This document shows positions 8,790-19,796 of a stretch of DNA of 64,000 nt, one piece after another. Positions within the stretch are counted from its first letter, which is position 1. Each line of letters starts with the position of its first letter. The stretch covers positions 854,223 to 918,222 of the forward strand of contig NZ_VTUU01000001.1 in NCBI RefSeq assembly GCF_008370345.1, read 5' to 3'. The stretch is from Marinobacter salinexigens. Its GTDB lineage: Bacteria > Pseudomonadota > Gammaproteobacteria > Pseudomonadales > Oleiphilaceae. Both the position numbers and the translations under genes were made by a program. The notes beneath the pieces are model-generated. The model was not told the DNA's origin. It saw nothing but the letters and a program-made list of their open reading frames with translations, and did not search any database.

Positions 8790-10145
8790 ATGAAAAAACT
8801 GTACATAAACAACGTCAGAATGCTGGCGGCAGGGGTGGGTGCGCTGTTGTTGATCCTGTCGATGGCTGCTCAGTCTGCGACCCGTGTGGAAGGTGTCAGG
8901 GTCTGGCCTGCGCCGGATCACACCCGCCTGGTTCTGGACGTTGCTGGTCAGGTTGAACATAACATCTTCTCCCTGAAAGGACCGTCCCGGTTGGTGATCG
9001 ACCTGAAAAATGCTGACCTGAAGACTGACTTTGGCAGGCTGGACCTGTCCGGCAGCCCCATTCGGAAAATTCGTAGTGCGCCCCGTAATGGCTCAGACCT
9101 CAGGGTTGTGCTGGACCTGAAGGCCGATATCAAGCCCAGAAGTTTTCAATTGGAGCCGAACGGCCAGTATGGGCACCGCCTGGTGGTGGATCTGATTGAC
9201 GAGGGTGGCAGGAAGTTTGATGAACCGGCCAAGCCAACGGTTACCCAGGATTCTGCGGGTAAACGGGATATTGTGGTAGTGGTAGACGCGGGACACGGTG
9301 GCGAGGACCCCGGGGCGATTGGCCCTCGTGGTACCCGGGAAAAAGACGTGGTTCTGAAAATGGCGAGGACACTTGCCAGCCTGATTGACAAGCAGCCGGG
9401 GTATACCGCGAAGCTGACCCGTACGGGTGATTATTACATTGGTTTGCGTAACCGGACCCTGCTTGCACGCAAGCACAACGCGGACCTGTTTGTGTCCGTG
9501 CACGCTGACGCATTCCGCACGCCTCAGCCCAAGGGAGCGTCCGTGTTCGCCCTGTCCCAGCGTGGAGCAACCAGTGAGACGGCGCGCTGGCTGGCGCAAT
9601 CCGAAAACCGTTCCGATCTAACCGGCGGTGTGTCGTTGGACGGGCGGGACGATACCCTTGCCGGCGTTTTGCTGGATCTTTCGATGACTGCCAGTATTAA
9701 CGCCAGCCTGGGGGTGGGAAGTTCCGTACTGGGGAATCTGGGGAAAGTGGCAAAATTGCATAAGTCTGGGGTCGAGCAGGCCGCGTTCGTCGTGCTGAAG
9801 TCACCGGATATTCCTTCCATCCTGGTGGAAGCCGGGTTTATCTCCAATCCCCAGGAAGAGAAAAATCTTTCGACCCAGTGGTATCGGGATAAGTTGGCGA
9901 AAGCCATCATGAGTGGAGTCGATGAATATTTTCAGAAAACACCGCCACCAGGCACACTGCTGGCTTGGCAGAAACAGCAGCGACGCGGTAGTGCCAGTGT
10001 CAGCCAATACCGGATTCAACGCGGCGATACCCTGTCTGGCGTGGCTCGGGAAAACGAAACAACTGTCAGCGAGCTCATGCAGTTTAACGGCTTGAGGGAT
10101 GACCGTGTTATGGTAGGGCAAACCATTCGTATTCCCGCATCCTGA
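8790..10145 (+). CDS. amiB: N-acetylmuramoyl-L-alanine amidase, AmiB/AmiC type with AMIN and LysM
   Basis: 451 residues from ATG 8790 ([11 protein letters not shown]), which gives a proper signal peptide ending near MAAQSA; an earlier in-frame start at 8712 overlaps tsaE and has no signal sequence. Domains in order are an AMIN septal-targeting domain (about residues 30-130), an Amidase_3 zinc domain ([16 protein letters not shown], the catalytic Glu in [13 protein letters not shown]) and a C-terminal LysM domain ([13 protein letters not shown]). It cleaves peptidoglycan stem peptides in the periplasm during daughter-cell separation. Its place between tsaE and mutL is conserved. Confidence 0.94.
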   Translation: MKKLYINNVRMLAAGVGALLLILSMAAQSATRVEGVRVWPAPDHTRLVLDVAGQVEHNIFSLKGPSRLVIDLKNADLKTDFGRLDLSGSPIRKIRSAPRNGSDLRVVLDLKADIKPRSFQLEPNGQYGHRLVVDLIDEGGRKFDEPAKPTVTQDSAGKRDIVVVVDAGHGGEDPGAIGPRGTREKDVVLKMARTLASLIDKQPGYTAKLTRTGDYYIGLRNRTLLARKHNADLFVSVHADAFRTPQPKGASVFALSQRGATSETARWLAQSENRSDLTGGVSLDGRDDTLAGVLLDLSMTASINASLGVGSSVLGNLGKVAKLHKSGVEQAAFVVLKSPDIPSILVEAGFISNPQEEKNLSTQWYRDKLAKAIMSGVDEYFQKTPPPGTLLAWQKQQRRGSASVSQYRIQRGDTLSGVARENETTVSELMQFNGLRDDRVMVGQTIRIPAS

Positions 10146-10165
10146 TCAAGAGGTTTTCCCGCAAT

Positions 10166-12088
10166 ATGCCCCACATCCAATTGCTCTCGCCGCGGCTCGC
10201 GAACCAGATTGCCGCGGGCGAGGTCGTGGAGCGCCCCGCATCGGTCGTTAAAGAGTTGGTTGAAAATGCTCTGGACGCAGGTGCCAACCGGGTCGATGTT
10301 GACGTAGAACAGGGCGGCGTCAAACTGATTCGGGTCCGGGACGACGGTTGCGGCATTGAAGAAAATGATCTTCCTCTGGCTCTCAGTCGTCATGCGACCA
10401 GCAAGATTTCAAGCCTTGAAGACCTTGAGGCAGTGGCCTCGCTGGGTTTTCGTGGCGAGGCGCTAGCCAGTATCAGTTCTGTTTCCCGGCTGTCTTTGAC
10501 TTCCCGAACCGAATCCCAGGAAGCTGCATCCAGGGTTGAGGTGGAGGGGCGTGATATGGATGCGCGAATTTCTCCGGCAGCCCACCCAGTGGGGACCACG
10601 GTAGAAGTGCGCGACCTGTTTTTCAATACGCCAGCCCGTCGCAAGTTCCTGCGTACGGAAAAGACCGAATTCAACCACGTTGAAGAATGTGTGCGTCGTC
10701 AGGCTCTGAGCCGTTTTGATGCCGGTTTTACCCTGCGACATAACCAGAGAACCGTGCAAAGCCTTCGCCCGGCTGAGACTCCGCTGGACAAGGAGCGTCG
10801 TATTGGTTCCCTGTGTGGCCAGCAGTTTATCGACAACTCGGTGGTGATCAATGCCGAAGCCACCGGGCTTCGGCTCTGGGGCTGGGTTGCCCTGCCGACG
10901 TTTTCCCGGAGCCAGGCGGATCTTCAGTATTTCTTTGTAAACGGCAGGGTTATTCGTGATCGTCTGGTGGCTCATGCCGTTCGCCAGGCGTACCGGGATG
11001 TGCTCTACAACAATCGCCATCCCGCGTTTGTGCTCTACCTCGAGGTGGATCCGGCAACCGTCGATGTAAACGTGCATCCCACCAAACACGAAGTGCGTTT
11101 CCGGGATGGGCGGCTGGTCCATGATTTCATCTTCCGTACCTTGCACAAGGCCCTGGCGGATGTTCGCCCGGATGATCATCTGCGCGGTGCCGTTGCTCAG
11201 TCATTTGGCCGTGAAGCTGCGACGCAGGAGCCAGTTGGTGCCGGTATCCATAGCGCTCAGCCTGATAGCGCGTGGCATCCGGGGCAGGCCGCATCCGGAC
11301 AATCTGTGCCGTCGGTTTCAGGTCATAGCTATGGTGGTCAGCCTGGTGCGGGCGCGCCTCAGCAGGAGTGGCGTGCCAGTGATCAGATGGCATTCTATCA
11401 GTCTCTGAACGCCGGCGGCGGAGTTGATCATGGTCAGTCGCAGCAGCCGGTAACGTCCCCGGTCATGACGCCGGGGCTGACACCACCGGTAGATAGTGAT
11501 GAAGAGCCGCCCCTTGGCTACGCCATCGCCCAGCTTCATGGCATTTATATCCTCGCCCAGGGTAAAGCTGGCCTCATTGTTGTTGATATGCATGCGGCCC
11601 ATGAGCGGATTACCTATGAGCGAATGAAGCGAGCACTGGCGGAACAGGATCTGAAAAGTCAGCCGTTGCTGGTTCCTTTGTCTCTCGCGGTGAGTCAGAA
11701 AGAGGCGTCATTGACAGAAAGTCACGGCGAAGAGTTGCACAAGCTCGGGCTTCAGATTGAACGTATCGGCCCGGAAACCCTCGCTGTGCGGCAGGTGCCC
11801 GCCCTGTTGCGGGGAGCCGATACGGAGCAACTCGTCCGGGATGTGTTGGCAGACCTGATTGAGCACGGTCAGAGTGATCGGGTAGAAGCTGTAACCCATG
11901 AGTTGTTGGGCACCATGGCTTGCCACGGCTCGGTTCGCGCCAATCGCCAGCTCACTATACCGGAAATGAATTCCCTGTTGCGGGATATGGAAGCGACGGA
12001 ACGCAGTGGGCAGTGTAACCACGGGCGACCTACCTGGACTCTGGTGACACTGTCTGAGCTTGATAAGCTGTTCCTGCGTGGCCGGTGA
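10166..12088 (+). CDS. mutL: DNA mismatch repair protein MutL
   Basis: 640 residues. The N-terminal GHKL ATPase is clear ([20 protein letters not shown], then NALDAGA). The linker of about residues 345-450 is rich in Gly, Gln, Pro and Ser. The C-terminal domain has [24 protein letters not shown] and CNHGRPTW. These correspond to the endonuclease-type MutL motifs (DQHA-x2-E-x4-E, ACHxA and CPHGRP), with Met in place of the usual Gln and Asn for Pro. The protein couples MutS recognition of mismatches to strand removal. It stands 6 bases before miaA, a conserved pairing. Confidence 0.95.
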   Translation: MPHIQLLSPRLANQIAAGEVVERPASVVKELVENALDAGANRVDVDVEQGGVKLIRVRDDGCGIEENDLPLALSRHATSKISSLEDLEAVASLGFRGEALASISSVSRLSLTSRTESQEAASRVEVEGRDMDARISPAAHPVGTTVEVRDLFFNTPARRKFLRTEKTEFNHVEECVRRQALSRFDAGFTLRHNQRTVQSLRPAETPLDKERRIGSLCGQQFIDNSVVINAEATGLRLWGWVALPTFSRSQADLQYFFVNGRVIRDRLVAHAVRQAYRDVLYNNRHPAFVLYLEVDPATVDVNVHPTKHEVRFRDGRLVHDFIFRTLHKALADVRPDDHLRGAVAQSFGREAATQEPVGAGIHSAQPDSAWHPGQAASGQSVPSVSGHSYGGQPGAGAPQQEWRASDQMAFYQSLNAGGGVDHGQSQQPVTSPVMTPGLTPPVDSDEEPPLGYAIAQLHGIYILAQGKAGLIVVDMHAAHERITYERMKRALAEQDLKSQPLLVPLSLAVSQKEASLTESHGEELHKLGLQIERIGPETLAVRQVPALLRGADTEQLVRDVLADLIEHGQSDRVEAVTHELLGTMACHGSVRANRQLTIPEMNSLLRDMEATERSGQCNHGRPTWTLVTLSELDKLFLRGR

Positions 12089-12094
12089 CCGGAT

Positions 12095-13141
12095 ATGACC
12101 GAACAAACGGCGAAAAGTGATAAGCCGCCTCTGGCGATCTTCCTGATGGGGCCGACCGCGTCAGGCAAGACGGATCTGGCGATCGAACTGTGCGAACACC
12201 TTCCGTGTGACATTGTCAGTGTCGATTCCGCCATGATCTACCGGGGCATGGATATCGGCACTGCTAAACCAACCGCCGAAGAGCTGGCGCAGGCTCCGCA
12301 CCGGTTGATCGATATTTGTGATCCGGCAGAAACCTACTCCGCTGCGGATTTTCGCAGAGATGCACTGGCGGAAATGGCGAAGATTACCGAAGCGGGGCGA
12401 ATTCCCCTGCTGGTGGGCGGTACCATGATGTACTTCAAGGCGCTGCTGCACGGGATGTCCAGCCTGCCATCTGCAGACCCGGAGTTGCGGGCTCAGCTGG
12501 AGAAAGAGGCCGAAGAACGGGGGTGGTCACAGTTGCATCGGGAGCTTGAGCAGGCTGATCCGGTCGCAGCACGGCTGATTCACCCGAATAACCGTCAACG
12601 GCTGATACGTGCTCTCGAGGTGATAAGGCTGACCGGGAAGCCTATTTCCTCATTCTGGGCGTCAGAGCCTGTTGGTGCGGCTACCGGGGAGGATGGCCGG
12701 CGGGTCGAGGATTACACCTATTTCACCCAATGGCAGGCAGACGAAAGCGTTTCGCTTCCGTATACTGTTGTGCAGCTTGCCGTGGCGCCATCTGAGCGCC
12801 GAGTGCTGCATGAAAGAATTGAACTGCGATTCCTCAAAATGCTGGAAACAGGCTTTCTTGACGAGATGCGTTCGCTGATGGCCAGGGATGACTTGAACCC
12901 TGATCTACCTTCCATGCGTTGTGTCGGATATCGTCAGGCCTGGGCTTACCTGGCCGGTGACTATGATTACGACACGTTTGTAAGCAAGGGCGTTGCTGCC
13001 ACGCGCCAACTGGCCAAACGGCAGTTAACCTGGTTGCGGAAGTGGTCCGACGTGGAATGGCTCGATAGTGAAGACAAACTTATCACTAAGGTAGCCTTGA
13101 AAAAAATCGGACAACGCACCACATTTAATTCTGGATTATGA
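12095..13141 (+). CDS. miaA: tRNA dimethylallyltransferase MiaA
   Basis: 348 residues. The P-loop [14 protein letters not shown] is at about residues 19-32. [17 protein letters not shown] and [16 protein letters not shown] are family signatures, as is [11 protein letters not shown]. MiaA transfers a dimethylallyl group to A37 of tRNAs reading UNN codons, the substrate that MiaB (44513-45859) then methylthiolates. It lies between mutL and hfq as in most gammaproteobacteria. The C-terminal tail of about 30 residues is slightly longer than in E. coli. Confidence 0.95.
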   Translation: MTEQTAKSDKPPLAIFLMGPTASGKTDLAIELCEHLPCDIVSVDSAMIYRGMDIGTAKPTAEELAQAPHRLIDICDPAETYSAADFRRDALAEMAKITEAGRIPLLVGGTMMYFKALLHGMSSLPSADPELRAQLEKEAEERGWSQLHRELEQADPVAARLIHPNNRQRLIRALEVIRLTGKPISSFWASEPVGAATGEDGRRVEDYTYFTQWQADESVSLPYTVVQLAVAPSERRVLHERIELRFLKMLETGFLDEMRSLMARDDLNPDLPSMRCVGYRQAWAYLAGDYDYDTFVSKGVAATRQLAKRQLTWLRKWSDVEWLDSEDKLITKVALKKIGQRTTFNSGL

Positions 13142-13174
13142 CGATCTGCATTTACTAAAAACAGGAGAATACAC

Positions 13175-13426
13175 ATGTCAAAAGGGCACTCATTACAAGA
13201 CCCTTACCTCAACGCCTTGCGCAAGGAACGCATCCCGGTTTCCATCTTCCTGGTCAACGGCATCAAGCTGCAAGGCCAGATCGAGTCTTTTGACCAGTTC
13301 GTGATTTTGCTGAAAAACACTGTCAGCCAGATGGTCTACAAGCACGCGATTTCAACTGTGGTTCCCGCGCGTAACGTGCGTATCCCGCAGCAGAACCCGG
13401 CAGGTGAAGGTGAGTCGGAAGACTGA
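13175..13426 (+). CDS. hfq: RNA chaperone Hfq
   Basis: 83 residues, close to the short Pseudomonas form. The Sm1 and Sm2 motifs are clear ([47 protein letters not shown]). The hexamer binds small RNAs and A-rich or U-rich mRNA segments. An AGGAG ribosome-binding site lies just upstream of the ATG. A rho-independent terminator-like hairpin follows directly at 13450-13504, before hflX. Confidence 0.97.
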   Translation: MSKGHSLQDPYLNALRKERIPVSIFLVNGIKLQGQIESFDQFVILLKNTVSQMVYKHAISTVVPARNVRIPQQNPAGEGESED

Positions 13427-13449
13427 TCTTTCCAGTCTGACGGTTTGAT

Positions 13450-13504
13450 CACCCGCGTTTCCGACGAGCCTCAGGGTTCCGAGGGGCGCGGGTGTTTGTT
13501 TTTT
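13450..13504 (+). terminator. rho-independent terminator after hfq
   Basis: CACCCGCG (13450-13457) pairs with CGCGGGTG (13487-13494) and an inner CCTC/GAGG adds to the stem. The T-rich run TTTGTTTTTT follows at 13495-13504. It would end hfq transcripts and leave hflX to partial readthrough or a promoter of its own. Confidence 0.8.
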
Positions 13505-13542
13505 GGCAGACACAGAATAGATACCATTGGAGTCCATACCAC

Positions 13543-14841
13543 TTGTTTGAACGTCCTGATGTCGGTGAAAGGGCCATTCTCGTCCACATCGATTTCACTT
13601 CCCATGATGAGGCTGAAGATCCCGATGAATTTCGGGAGTTGGTGAGTTCCGCAGGCGTTGACGCTGTCGCGCTGGTGAGCGGTACTCGCAAACAGCCAAG
13701 CCCCCGTTTGTTTGTCGGCGAAGGCAAACTCGACGAAATCCGCGATGCCATTGCTGCTTATGAAGCGGATGTGGTCCTGTTCAATCATGCGCTCAGTCCC
13801 AGTCAGGAGCGCAATATTGAGCGGGAGCTGGAATGTCGTGTGCTTGACCGTACTGGCGTGATTCTCGATATTTTTGCCCAGCGAGCCCGTACACACGAGG
13901 GTAAGTTGCAGGTAGAGCTCGCCCAGCTTGAGCATATGTCCACTCGTCTGGTGCGGGGCTGGACCCACCTTGAACGCCAGAAGGGTGGTATCGGTCTCCG
14001 CGGTCCGGGTGAGACGCAGCTTGAAACCGACCGCCGATTGCTGCGTGAGCGTATCAAGTCTATCAATAAACGACTCGATAAAGTCCGCCGTCAGCGTGAT
14101 CAGGGGCGTCGTGCCCGTAAACGGGCCGATATTCCGACGGTGTCGCTGGTGGGTTATACCAACGCTGGCAAGTCCACCTTGTTCAATCGGGTGACAACAT
14201 CAACGGTCTATGCCGCTGATCAGTTGTTTGCGACGCTTGATCCAACGTTGAGAAGGCTGGAACTTCCAGATATCGGGCCGGTCGTAATGGCCGACACGGT
14301 GGGCTTTATCCGGCATCTGCCTCACAAACTGGTAGAAGCCTTTCGTGCAACCCTGGAAGAATCGACCGAAGCGTCACTGTTGCTTCATGTGATCGACAGT
14401 CATGACGATCGCAGGGACGACAATATCGAGCAGGTTGAAGAGGTACTTGCAGAAATCGGTGCCGACGAAATACCGGTATTGCAGGTGTTCAACAAGATTG
14501 ACCTGCTTGATCACTTCGCCCCCAGGGTTGATCGCAACGAGGAAGGCATTCCGGTGAGGGTGTGGGTTTCTGCGGTCACCGGCGAGGGTATGGATATACT
14601 CTTTGATGCCATCGTGGAGCGGCTTGCGGAGGATGTTGTGCATCACTTTGTGGTGCTTGGCCCCACCGATGGAAAGCTGAGGGCGCTGCTGCATGAAGCC
14701 GGCTCGGTGCTTGGAGAGAAATATCGGGACTCAGGTGATACTGTACTCGAGGTCCGAATGCAGAACCGCGACTGGAAACAGATACTCAGTCGGGCAGGGC
14801 TTAATGAAGAATCGGTGCGTCTCGAGCAGGATTCGGCCTGA
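13543..14841 (+). CDS. hflX: ribosome-associated GTPase HflX
   Basis: 432 residues if started at the TTG at 13543 (LFERPDVGERAILVHIDF). It has GGAG at 13529-13532, 10 nt upstream, and matches the usual HflX N-terminus. The in-frame start at 13492 would begin inside the hfq terminator. An HflX N-terminal domain and a glycine-rich coil (GGIGLRGPGETQLETDRR) precede the GTPase domain with GYTNAGKSTLFN, DTVGFIRHLP and NKID. HflX splits stalled ribosomes, for example after heat stress. It is part of the hfq-hflX-hflK-hflC group. Confidence 0.94.
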   Translation: MFERPDVGERAILVHIDFTSHDEAEDPDEFRELVSSAGVDAVALVSGTRKQPSPRLFVGEGKLDEIRDAIAAYEADVVLFNHALSPSQERNIERELECRVLDRTGVILDIFAQRARTHEGKLQVELAQLEHMSTRLVRGWTHLERQKGGIGLRGPGETQLETDRRLLRERIKSINKRLDKVRRQRDQGRRARKRADIPTVSLVGYTNAGKSTLFNRVTTSTVYAADQLFATLDPTLRRLELPDIGPVVMADTVGFIRHLPHKLVEAFRATLEESTEASLLLHVIDSHDDRRDDNIEQVEEVLAEIGADEIPVLQVFNKIDLLDHFAPRVDRNEEGIPVRVWVSAVTGEGMDILFDAIVERLAEDVVHHFVVLGPTDGKLRALLHEAGSVLGEKYRDSGDTVLEVRMQNRDWKQILSRAGLNEESVRLEQDSA

Positions 14842-14921
14842 AAGAGAGCCGGCTATTGCCGGGGCGCGTATTAATCCCTAGTATTTGCAGCCATTCTATT
14901 TAGTCAGGAACGGAGAGCACT

Positions 14922-16109
14922 ATGGCCTGGAACGAACCGGGTGGAAACCGTAACGACAACGATCCCTGGGGGAACGGTGGTGGTCGTCGCGGCAATGATC
15001 AGGGACCGCCAGACCTTGATGAGGCGCTGAAGAAAGGCCTCGACAAGCTTAACAAGATGTTGGGTGGAAAAGGTGGAAAATCCGGCAGTAACGGGGGTTC
15101 CGGAAGTAGCAGTAGTGGCGGCTTCGGTGCCATTCTGGCGCTGGCTGGCATTCTTATTGTTGGCTACGTGATTTTCCAGTCATTCTACACGGTGGATGAA
15201 CAGGAGCGGGCCGTAGTGCTTCGTTTCGGCGAGTACAACCGGACTGAAAGCCCGGGCCTGCGCTTCAAAGTGCCGCTGATTGATGACGTGACCAAGGTTC
15301 GTGTGACCAACGTGCGCACAGCCGAATCCACTGGGCAGATGCTGACTCAGGACGAAAACCTGGTAACCGTGGATCTTCAGGTTCAGTACCGGGTGTCTAA
15401 CGCTCAGGCTTACGTGCTGAACGTGAGAGATTCCAATCAGGCTCTGGCGTTTGCAACTGACAGCGCCCTGCGCCACGAAGTAGGCAGCTCATCTCTGGAT
15501 GATGTGTTGACAGAAGGTCGTGCTGAACTGGCCGTGCGTGTTGAACAGCGCCTGCAGAACTTCCTGGAAGAATATGGCACCGGCCTGGAAATTGTTCGCG
15601 TGAACGTTGAAAGTACCCAGCCGCCGGCTGCAGTTCAGGACGCATTCCGTGAAGTTCAGCGTGCCCGTGAAGATGAGCAGCGGGTGAAGGAAGAGGCAGA
15701 AACCTATCGCAACAAGGTTGTGCCTGAGGCTCGTGGTAAGGCCCAGCGCATGATCGAAGAGGCAAACGCCTACAAAGCTGAAATTATCGACCGTGCCCGC
15801 GGTGAAACCGCACGTTTCACTGAGTTGCTGGCCGTTTACGAGAATGCTCCGGACGTGACCCGTGACCGTCTGTACCTGCAGACACTTGAATCGGTGTTTT
15901 CGAACAGTAGCAAGATCCTGGTGGATACAGAGGGTAGCGGTAACATGATGTACCTGCCGCTGGATCGTCTGGGTCAGGGATCAGTGTCGCGGTCTGCAAG
16001 CCAGTTGTCGTCTGATGGCAGCGATTCTGTCGATATTCAGTCCCTGACCGATCAGGTAATCCGGGAGCTCAATGCCCGTCAGGCCAGCAGTACAAGAAGG
16101 AGCAGATAA
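14922..16109 (+). CDS. hflK: FtsH protease modulator HflK
   Basis: 395 residues. The N-terminus is rich in Gly, Asn and Ser (about residues 1-65) and is followed by one membrane helix (FGAILALAGILIVGYVIFQS). A band-7/SPFH domain comes next (FYTVDEQERAVVLRFGEYNR) and then a long charged coiled coil (EVQRAREDEQRVKEEAETYR). HflK and HflC form a large periplasm-facing cage around the FtsH protease. The stop is 2 bases before the hflC start, so the two are co-translated. Confidence 0.95.
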   Translation: MAWNEPGGNRNDNDPWGNGGGRRGNDQGPPDLDEALKKGLDKLNKMLGGKGGKSGSNGGSGSSSSGGFGAILALAGILIVGYVIFQSFYTVDEQERAVVLRFGEYNRTESPGLRFKVPLIDDVTKVRVTNVRTAESTGQMLTQDENLVTVDLQVQYRVSNAQAYVLNVRDSNQALAFATDSALRHEVGSSSLDDVLTEGRAELAVRVEQRLQNFLEEYGTGLEIVRVNVESTQPPAAVQDAFREVQRAREDEQRVKEEAETYRNKVVPEARGKAQRMIEEANAYKAEIIDRARGETARFTELLAVYENAPDVTRDRLYLQTLESVFSNSSKILVDTEGSGNMMYLPLDRLGQGSVSRSASQLSSDGSDSVDIQSLTDQVIRELNARQASSTRRSR

Positions 16110-16111
16110 TC

Positions 16112-16987
16112 ATGGGACCTAAAGGTGTAGTGGGTCTTGCAGGCGCCCTTATTGTTGTCCTGCTGGTGCTGTCGAGTGTTTACATCATCCCGGAGACCCA
16201 TCGTGGCGTCCTGCTGCGCTTCGGTGAGTTGGTTGAAACCGACATTCAGGCGGGTATTCACTTCAAGACTCCGGTGATCGATCAGGTTCGGGAATTTGAT
16301 ATCCGCGTTCTGACCATGGATCTTCCGTCCCGTCAGTATCTGACCGTTGAGAAGAAACCGCTGGATGTTGATTCCTACATCGCTTGGAAAATCAAGGATG
16401 TAGATCAGTTCTATCGTTCTACCGGCGGTGACGAGTACCGTGCGCAATCCCTGCTGTTGTCCCGGGTGGATAACGGCCTCCGGGATGAGTTCGGTGTTCG
16501 TACCATGCATGAAGTGGTATCGGGCCAGCGTGACGAGCTGATGCATACTCTTCGTGACCGTGTGAACGAGACATCCGTTCAGGAATTCGGCATTGAGGTT
16601 CTTGACGTTCGGGTCAAGGCGATCGAACTGCCAGGTCAGGTCAGCGACAACGTTTATCGTCGGATGGCCACCGAGCGGGAGAAACTGGCTCAGGAGTTCC
16701 GCTCCCGCGGTAAGGAGTTGGCAGAAGGTATCCGTGCGGATGCTGACCGCCAGCGTACCGTGATTCTGGCAGAGGCTTTTGCCCAGTCAGAACAGACCCG
16801 CGGTGAGGGCGACGGTCAGGCAGCCAAGATTTACGCCGACGCCTACGGCTCCAATGCGGAGTTTTACAGCTTCTATCGCAGCCTGCAGGCCTATGAGAAA
16901 ACCTTTGCAAACAAGGATGATCTCATGGTCATTGATTCCGAAAGTGACTTCATGAAGTTCCTTAAGGATCCCCAAGGCGCTCGATAA
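16112..16987 (+). CDS. hflC: FtsH protease modulator HflC
   Basis: 291 residues. One N-terminal membrane helix (about residues 5-24, GLAGALIVVLLVLSSVYIIP) is followed by an SPFH domain (ETHRGVLLRFGELVETDIQ) and a coiled coil with the FRSRGKELAEGIRADADRQR segment. It is the partner of HflK and follows it immediately. A strong terminator at 17007-17040 ends this unit. Confidence 0.95.
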   Translation: MGPKGVVGLAGALIVVLLVLSSVYIIPETHRGVLLRFGELVETDIQAGIHFKTPVIDQVREFDIRVLTMDLPSRQYLTVEKKPLDVDSYIAWKIKDVDQFYRSTGGDEYRAQSLLLSRVDNGLRDEFGVRTMHEVVSGQRDELMHTLRDRVNETSVQEFGIEVLDVRVKAIELPGQVSDNVYRRMATEREKLAQEFRSRGKELAEGIRADADRQRTVILAEAFAQSEQTRGEGDGQAAKIYADAYGSNAEFYSFYRSLQAYEKTFANKDDLMVIDSESDFMKFLKDPQGAR

Positions 16988-17006
16988 GCTTTGGTGCGAT
17001 GATTGG

Positions 17007-17040
17007 AAAAACCGGAATACCTCGGTATTCCGGTTTTTTT
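17007..17040 (+). terminator. rho-independent terminator after hflC
   Basis: A hairpin of about 13 bp, AACCGGAATACC / GGTATTCCGGTT with a two-base loop, is followed by a run of seven T. An A-run precedes the stem, so it could also work on the other strand. It lies 20 bases after the hflC stop. Confidence 0.9.
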
Positions 17041-17166
17041 GTGCGCGCCAACCGTGTAGAATTCTGGCGGTTTTGTTCCGGGTTTTCCTGCCCGGAATTC
17101 GCCTTAAATCCTGTGAAATCCCCACGGCGCTGACGCCGGTGCGGGCATGACGGACAACGAAATCTC

Positions 17167-18348
17167 ATGACAGTATCTGATCGCTGGTTACTGCCGGACG
17201 GGGTAGAAGACATTCTGCCGCCGCTGGCTGGACGGATCGAATCCCTGCGCCGGGACGTAATGGATACCTGCCAGCGTTGGGGCTACCAGCTCGTAATCCC
17301 ACCGCTGATTGAATACCTCGAATCCCTGTTTACCGGTACCGGACATGATCTGGAGCTTCAGACATTCAAGCTCACCGATCAACTGACCGGCCGAATGATG
17401 GGCGTTCGCGCAGATATGACACCCCAGGCCGCCCGAATTGATGCCCATACTCTGGGGCATGAGGGCATTACCCGACTGTGTTACGCCGGGCATGTTCTGC
17501 ATACTCGTCCGCGCCATATGCTGACCGGTCGTACCCCGATCCAGGCTGGTTGTGAGCTCTTCGGCAGCGAGTCTGAAGCGGCGGATATGGAAGTCATCAG
17601 CCTGATGCTGGAGACGCTTCGTGTAGCCGGGCTGCCCCGTATTCACCTTGACCTTGCTCACGTGTCCATCTACGAGAGCCTGATTGGTGAAGCCGATTTC
17701 GACCGCGATACCCAGGAAGCGATTTTTGACGCGATGGCCCGCAAGTCGGTTCCGGAGCTTGATGAGCTGCTCGGGCAGTGCCCCGAACACTCCGCAGGTG
17801 CCAGGTTGAGAGCTCTGGCTCGGGTCAGTGGGGGTCCGGAGGCGCTTGAAGAAGCCCGTTCCATCCTTGCAGGAGCGTCTGCCGAACTGGATGCCGCGCT
17901 GGAAAAGCTTGGCCGGGTTTCCGAAATGTTGTCCAGGGATTTTCCTGACGTACAGTACGGTTTCGATTTTTGTGAGCTTCGCGGTTACAACTACCACACC
18001 GGGCTGGTGTTCGCAGCCTATGTGCCGGGGCACGGTGATGCGGTTGCCAAGGGTGGTCGCTACGACGCGATTGGCAGTGATTTTGGCCGCGCACGTCCAG
18101 CGACTGGCTTCAGTCTTGATATTCGCGCTCTGGTTTCTTTGGGTGAGCGCGTTCAGACCCGCCCCGGCGCTGTCTGGGCACCAGCGGACCCGGATCCGGC
18201 CCTCAAAGGCGTGATTTCCGGTCTCCGTATGACTGAGACGGTGGTATGCGAGCTACCTGGCGGAGCCGGAAGTAATCCTGTCGAGCAGGGGTGTGACCGT
18301 CAACTGGTCAAGCGGGATGGCCAGTGGGTTGTTGAGAATTTGGGCTGA
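17167..18348 (+). CDS. hisZ: ATP phosphoribosyltransferase regulatory subunit HisZ
   Basis: 393 residues resembling the histidyl-tRNA synthetase catalytic core without the anticodon-binding domain (WLLPDGVEDILPP, ELQTFKLTDQLTGRMMGVRA, RADMTPQAARID, LRGYNYHTGLVF). HisZ pairs with a short HisG to form the first enzyme of histidine synthesis and has no aminoacylating role. It lies between hflC and purA, as in Pseudomonas. A small hairpin (CGGCG/CGCCG, 17125-17138) precedes the start. Confidence 0.93.
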   Translation: MTVSDRWLLPDGVEDILPPLAGRIESLRRDVMDTCQRWGYQLVIPPLIEYLESLFTGTGHDLELQTFKLTDQLTGRMMGVRADMTPQAARIDAHTLGHEGITRLCYAGHVLHTRPRHMLTGRTPIQAGCELFGSESEAADMEVISLMLETLRVAGLPRIHLDLAHVSIYESLIGEADFDRDTQEAIFDAMARKSVPELDELLGQCPEHSAGARLRALARVSGGPEALEEARSILAGASAELDAALEKLGRVSEMLSRDFPDVQYGFDFCELRGYNYHTGLVFAAYVPGHGDAVAKGGRYDAIGSDFGRARPATGFSLDIRALVSLGERVQTRPGAVWAPADPDPALKGVISGLRMTETVVCELPGGAGSNPVEQGCDRQLVKRDGQWVVENLG

Positions 18349-18420
18349 TGCCCTTTGGGTGTCGGTAAGACTATTTCAGGTAAACTTGCGAAACGGGCGT
18401 CCTTCGGGCTGCCGTATTGA

Positions 18421-19725
<1,305 letters not shown>

Positions 19726-19750
19726 TCGCTCGACTCAAATGGCGTTAGTG

Positions 19751-19786
19751 AAAAGCCGCTGCAGACAGTCTGCAGCGGCTTTTTTG
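19751..19786 (+). terminator. rho-independent terminator between purA and cmoB
   Basis: AAGCCGCTGCAGA and TCTGCAGCGGCTT form a stem of about 13 bp with a very short loop, followed by TTTTTT. An A-run before the stem gives a T-run on the minus strand, so it can serve both converging genes. Confidence 0.92.
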
Positions 19787-19796
19787 TATCCCGATA

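Noticed and set aside
13492..13542. Longer HflX start at 13492
   Set aside because: The codon lies inside the stem and T-run of the hfq terminator and the added residues do not resemble HflX; TTG 13543 has GGAG at good spacing.
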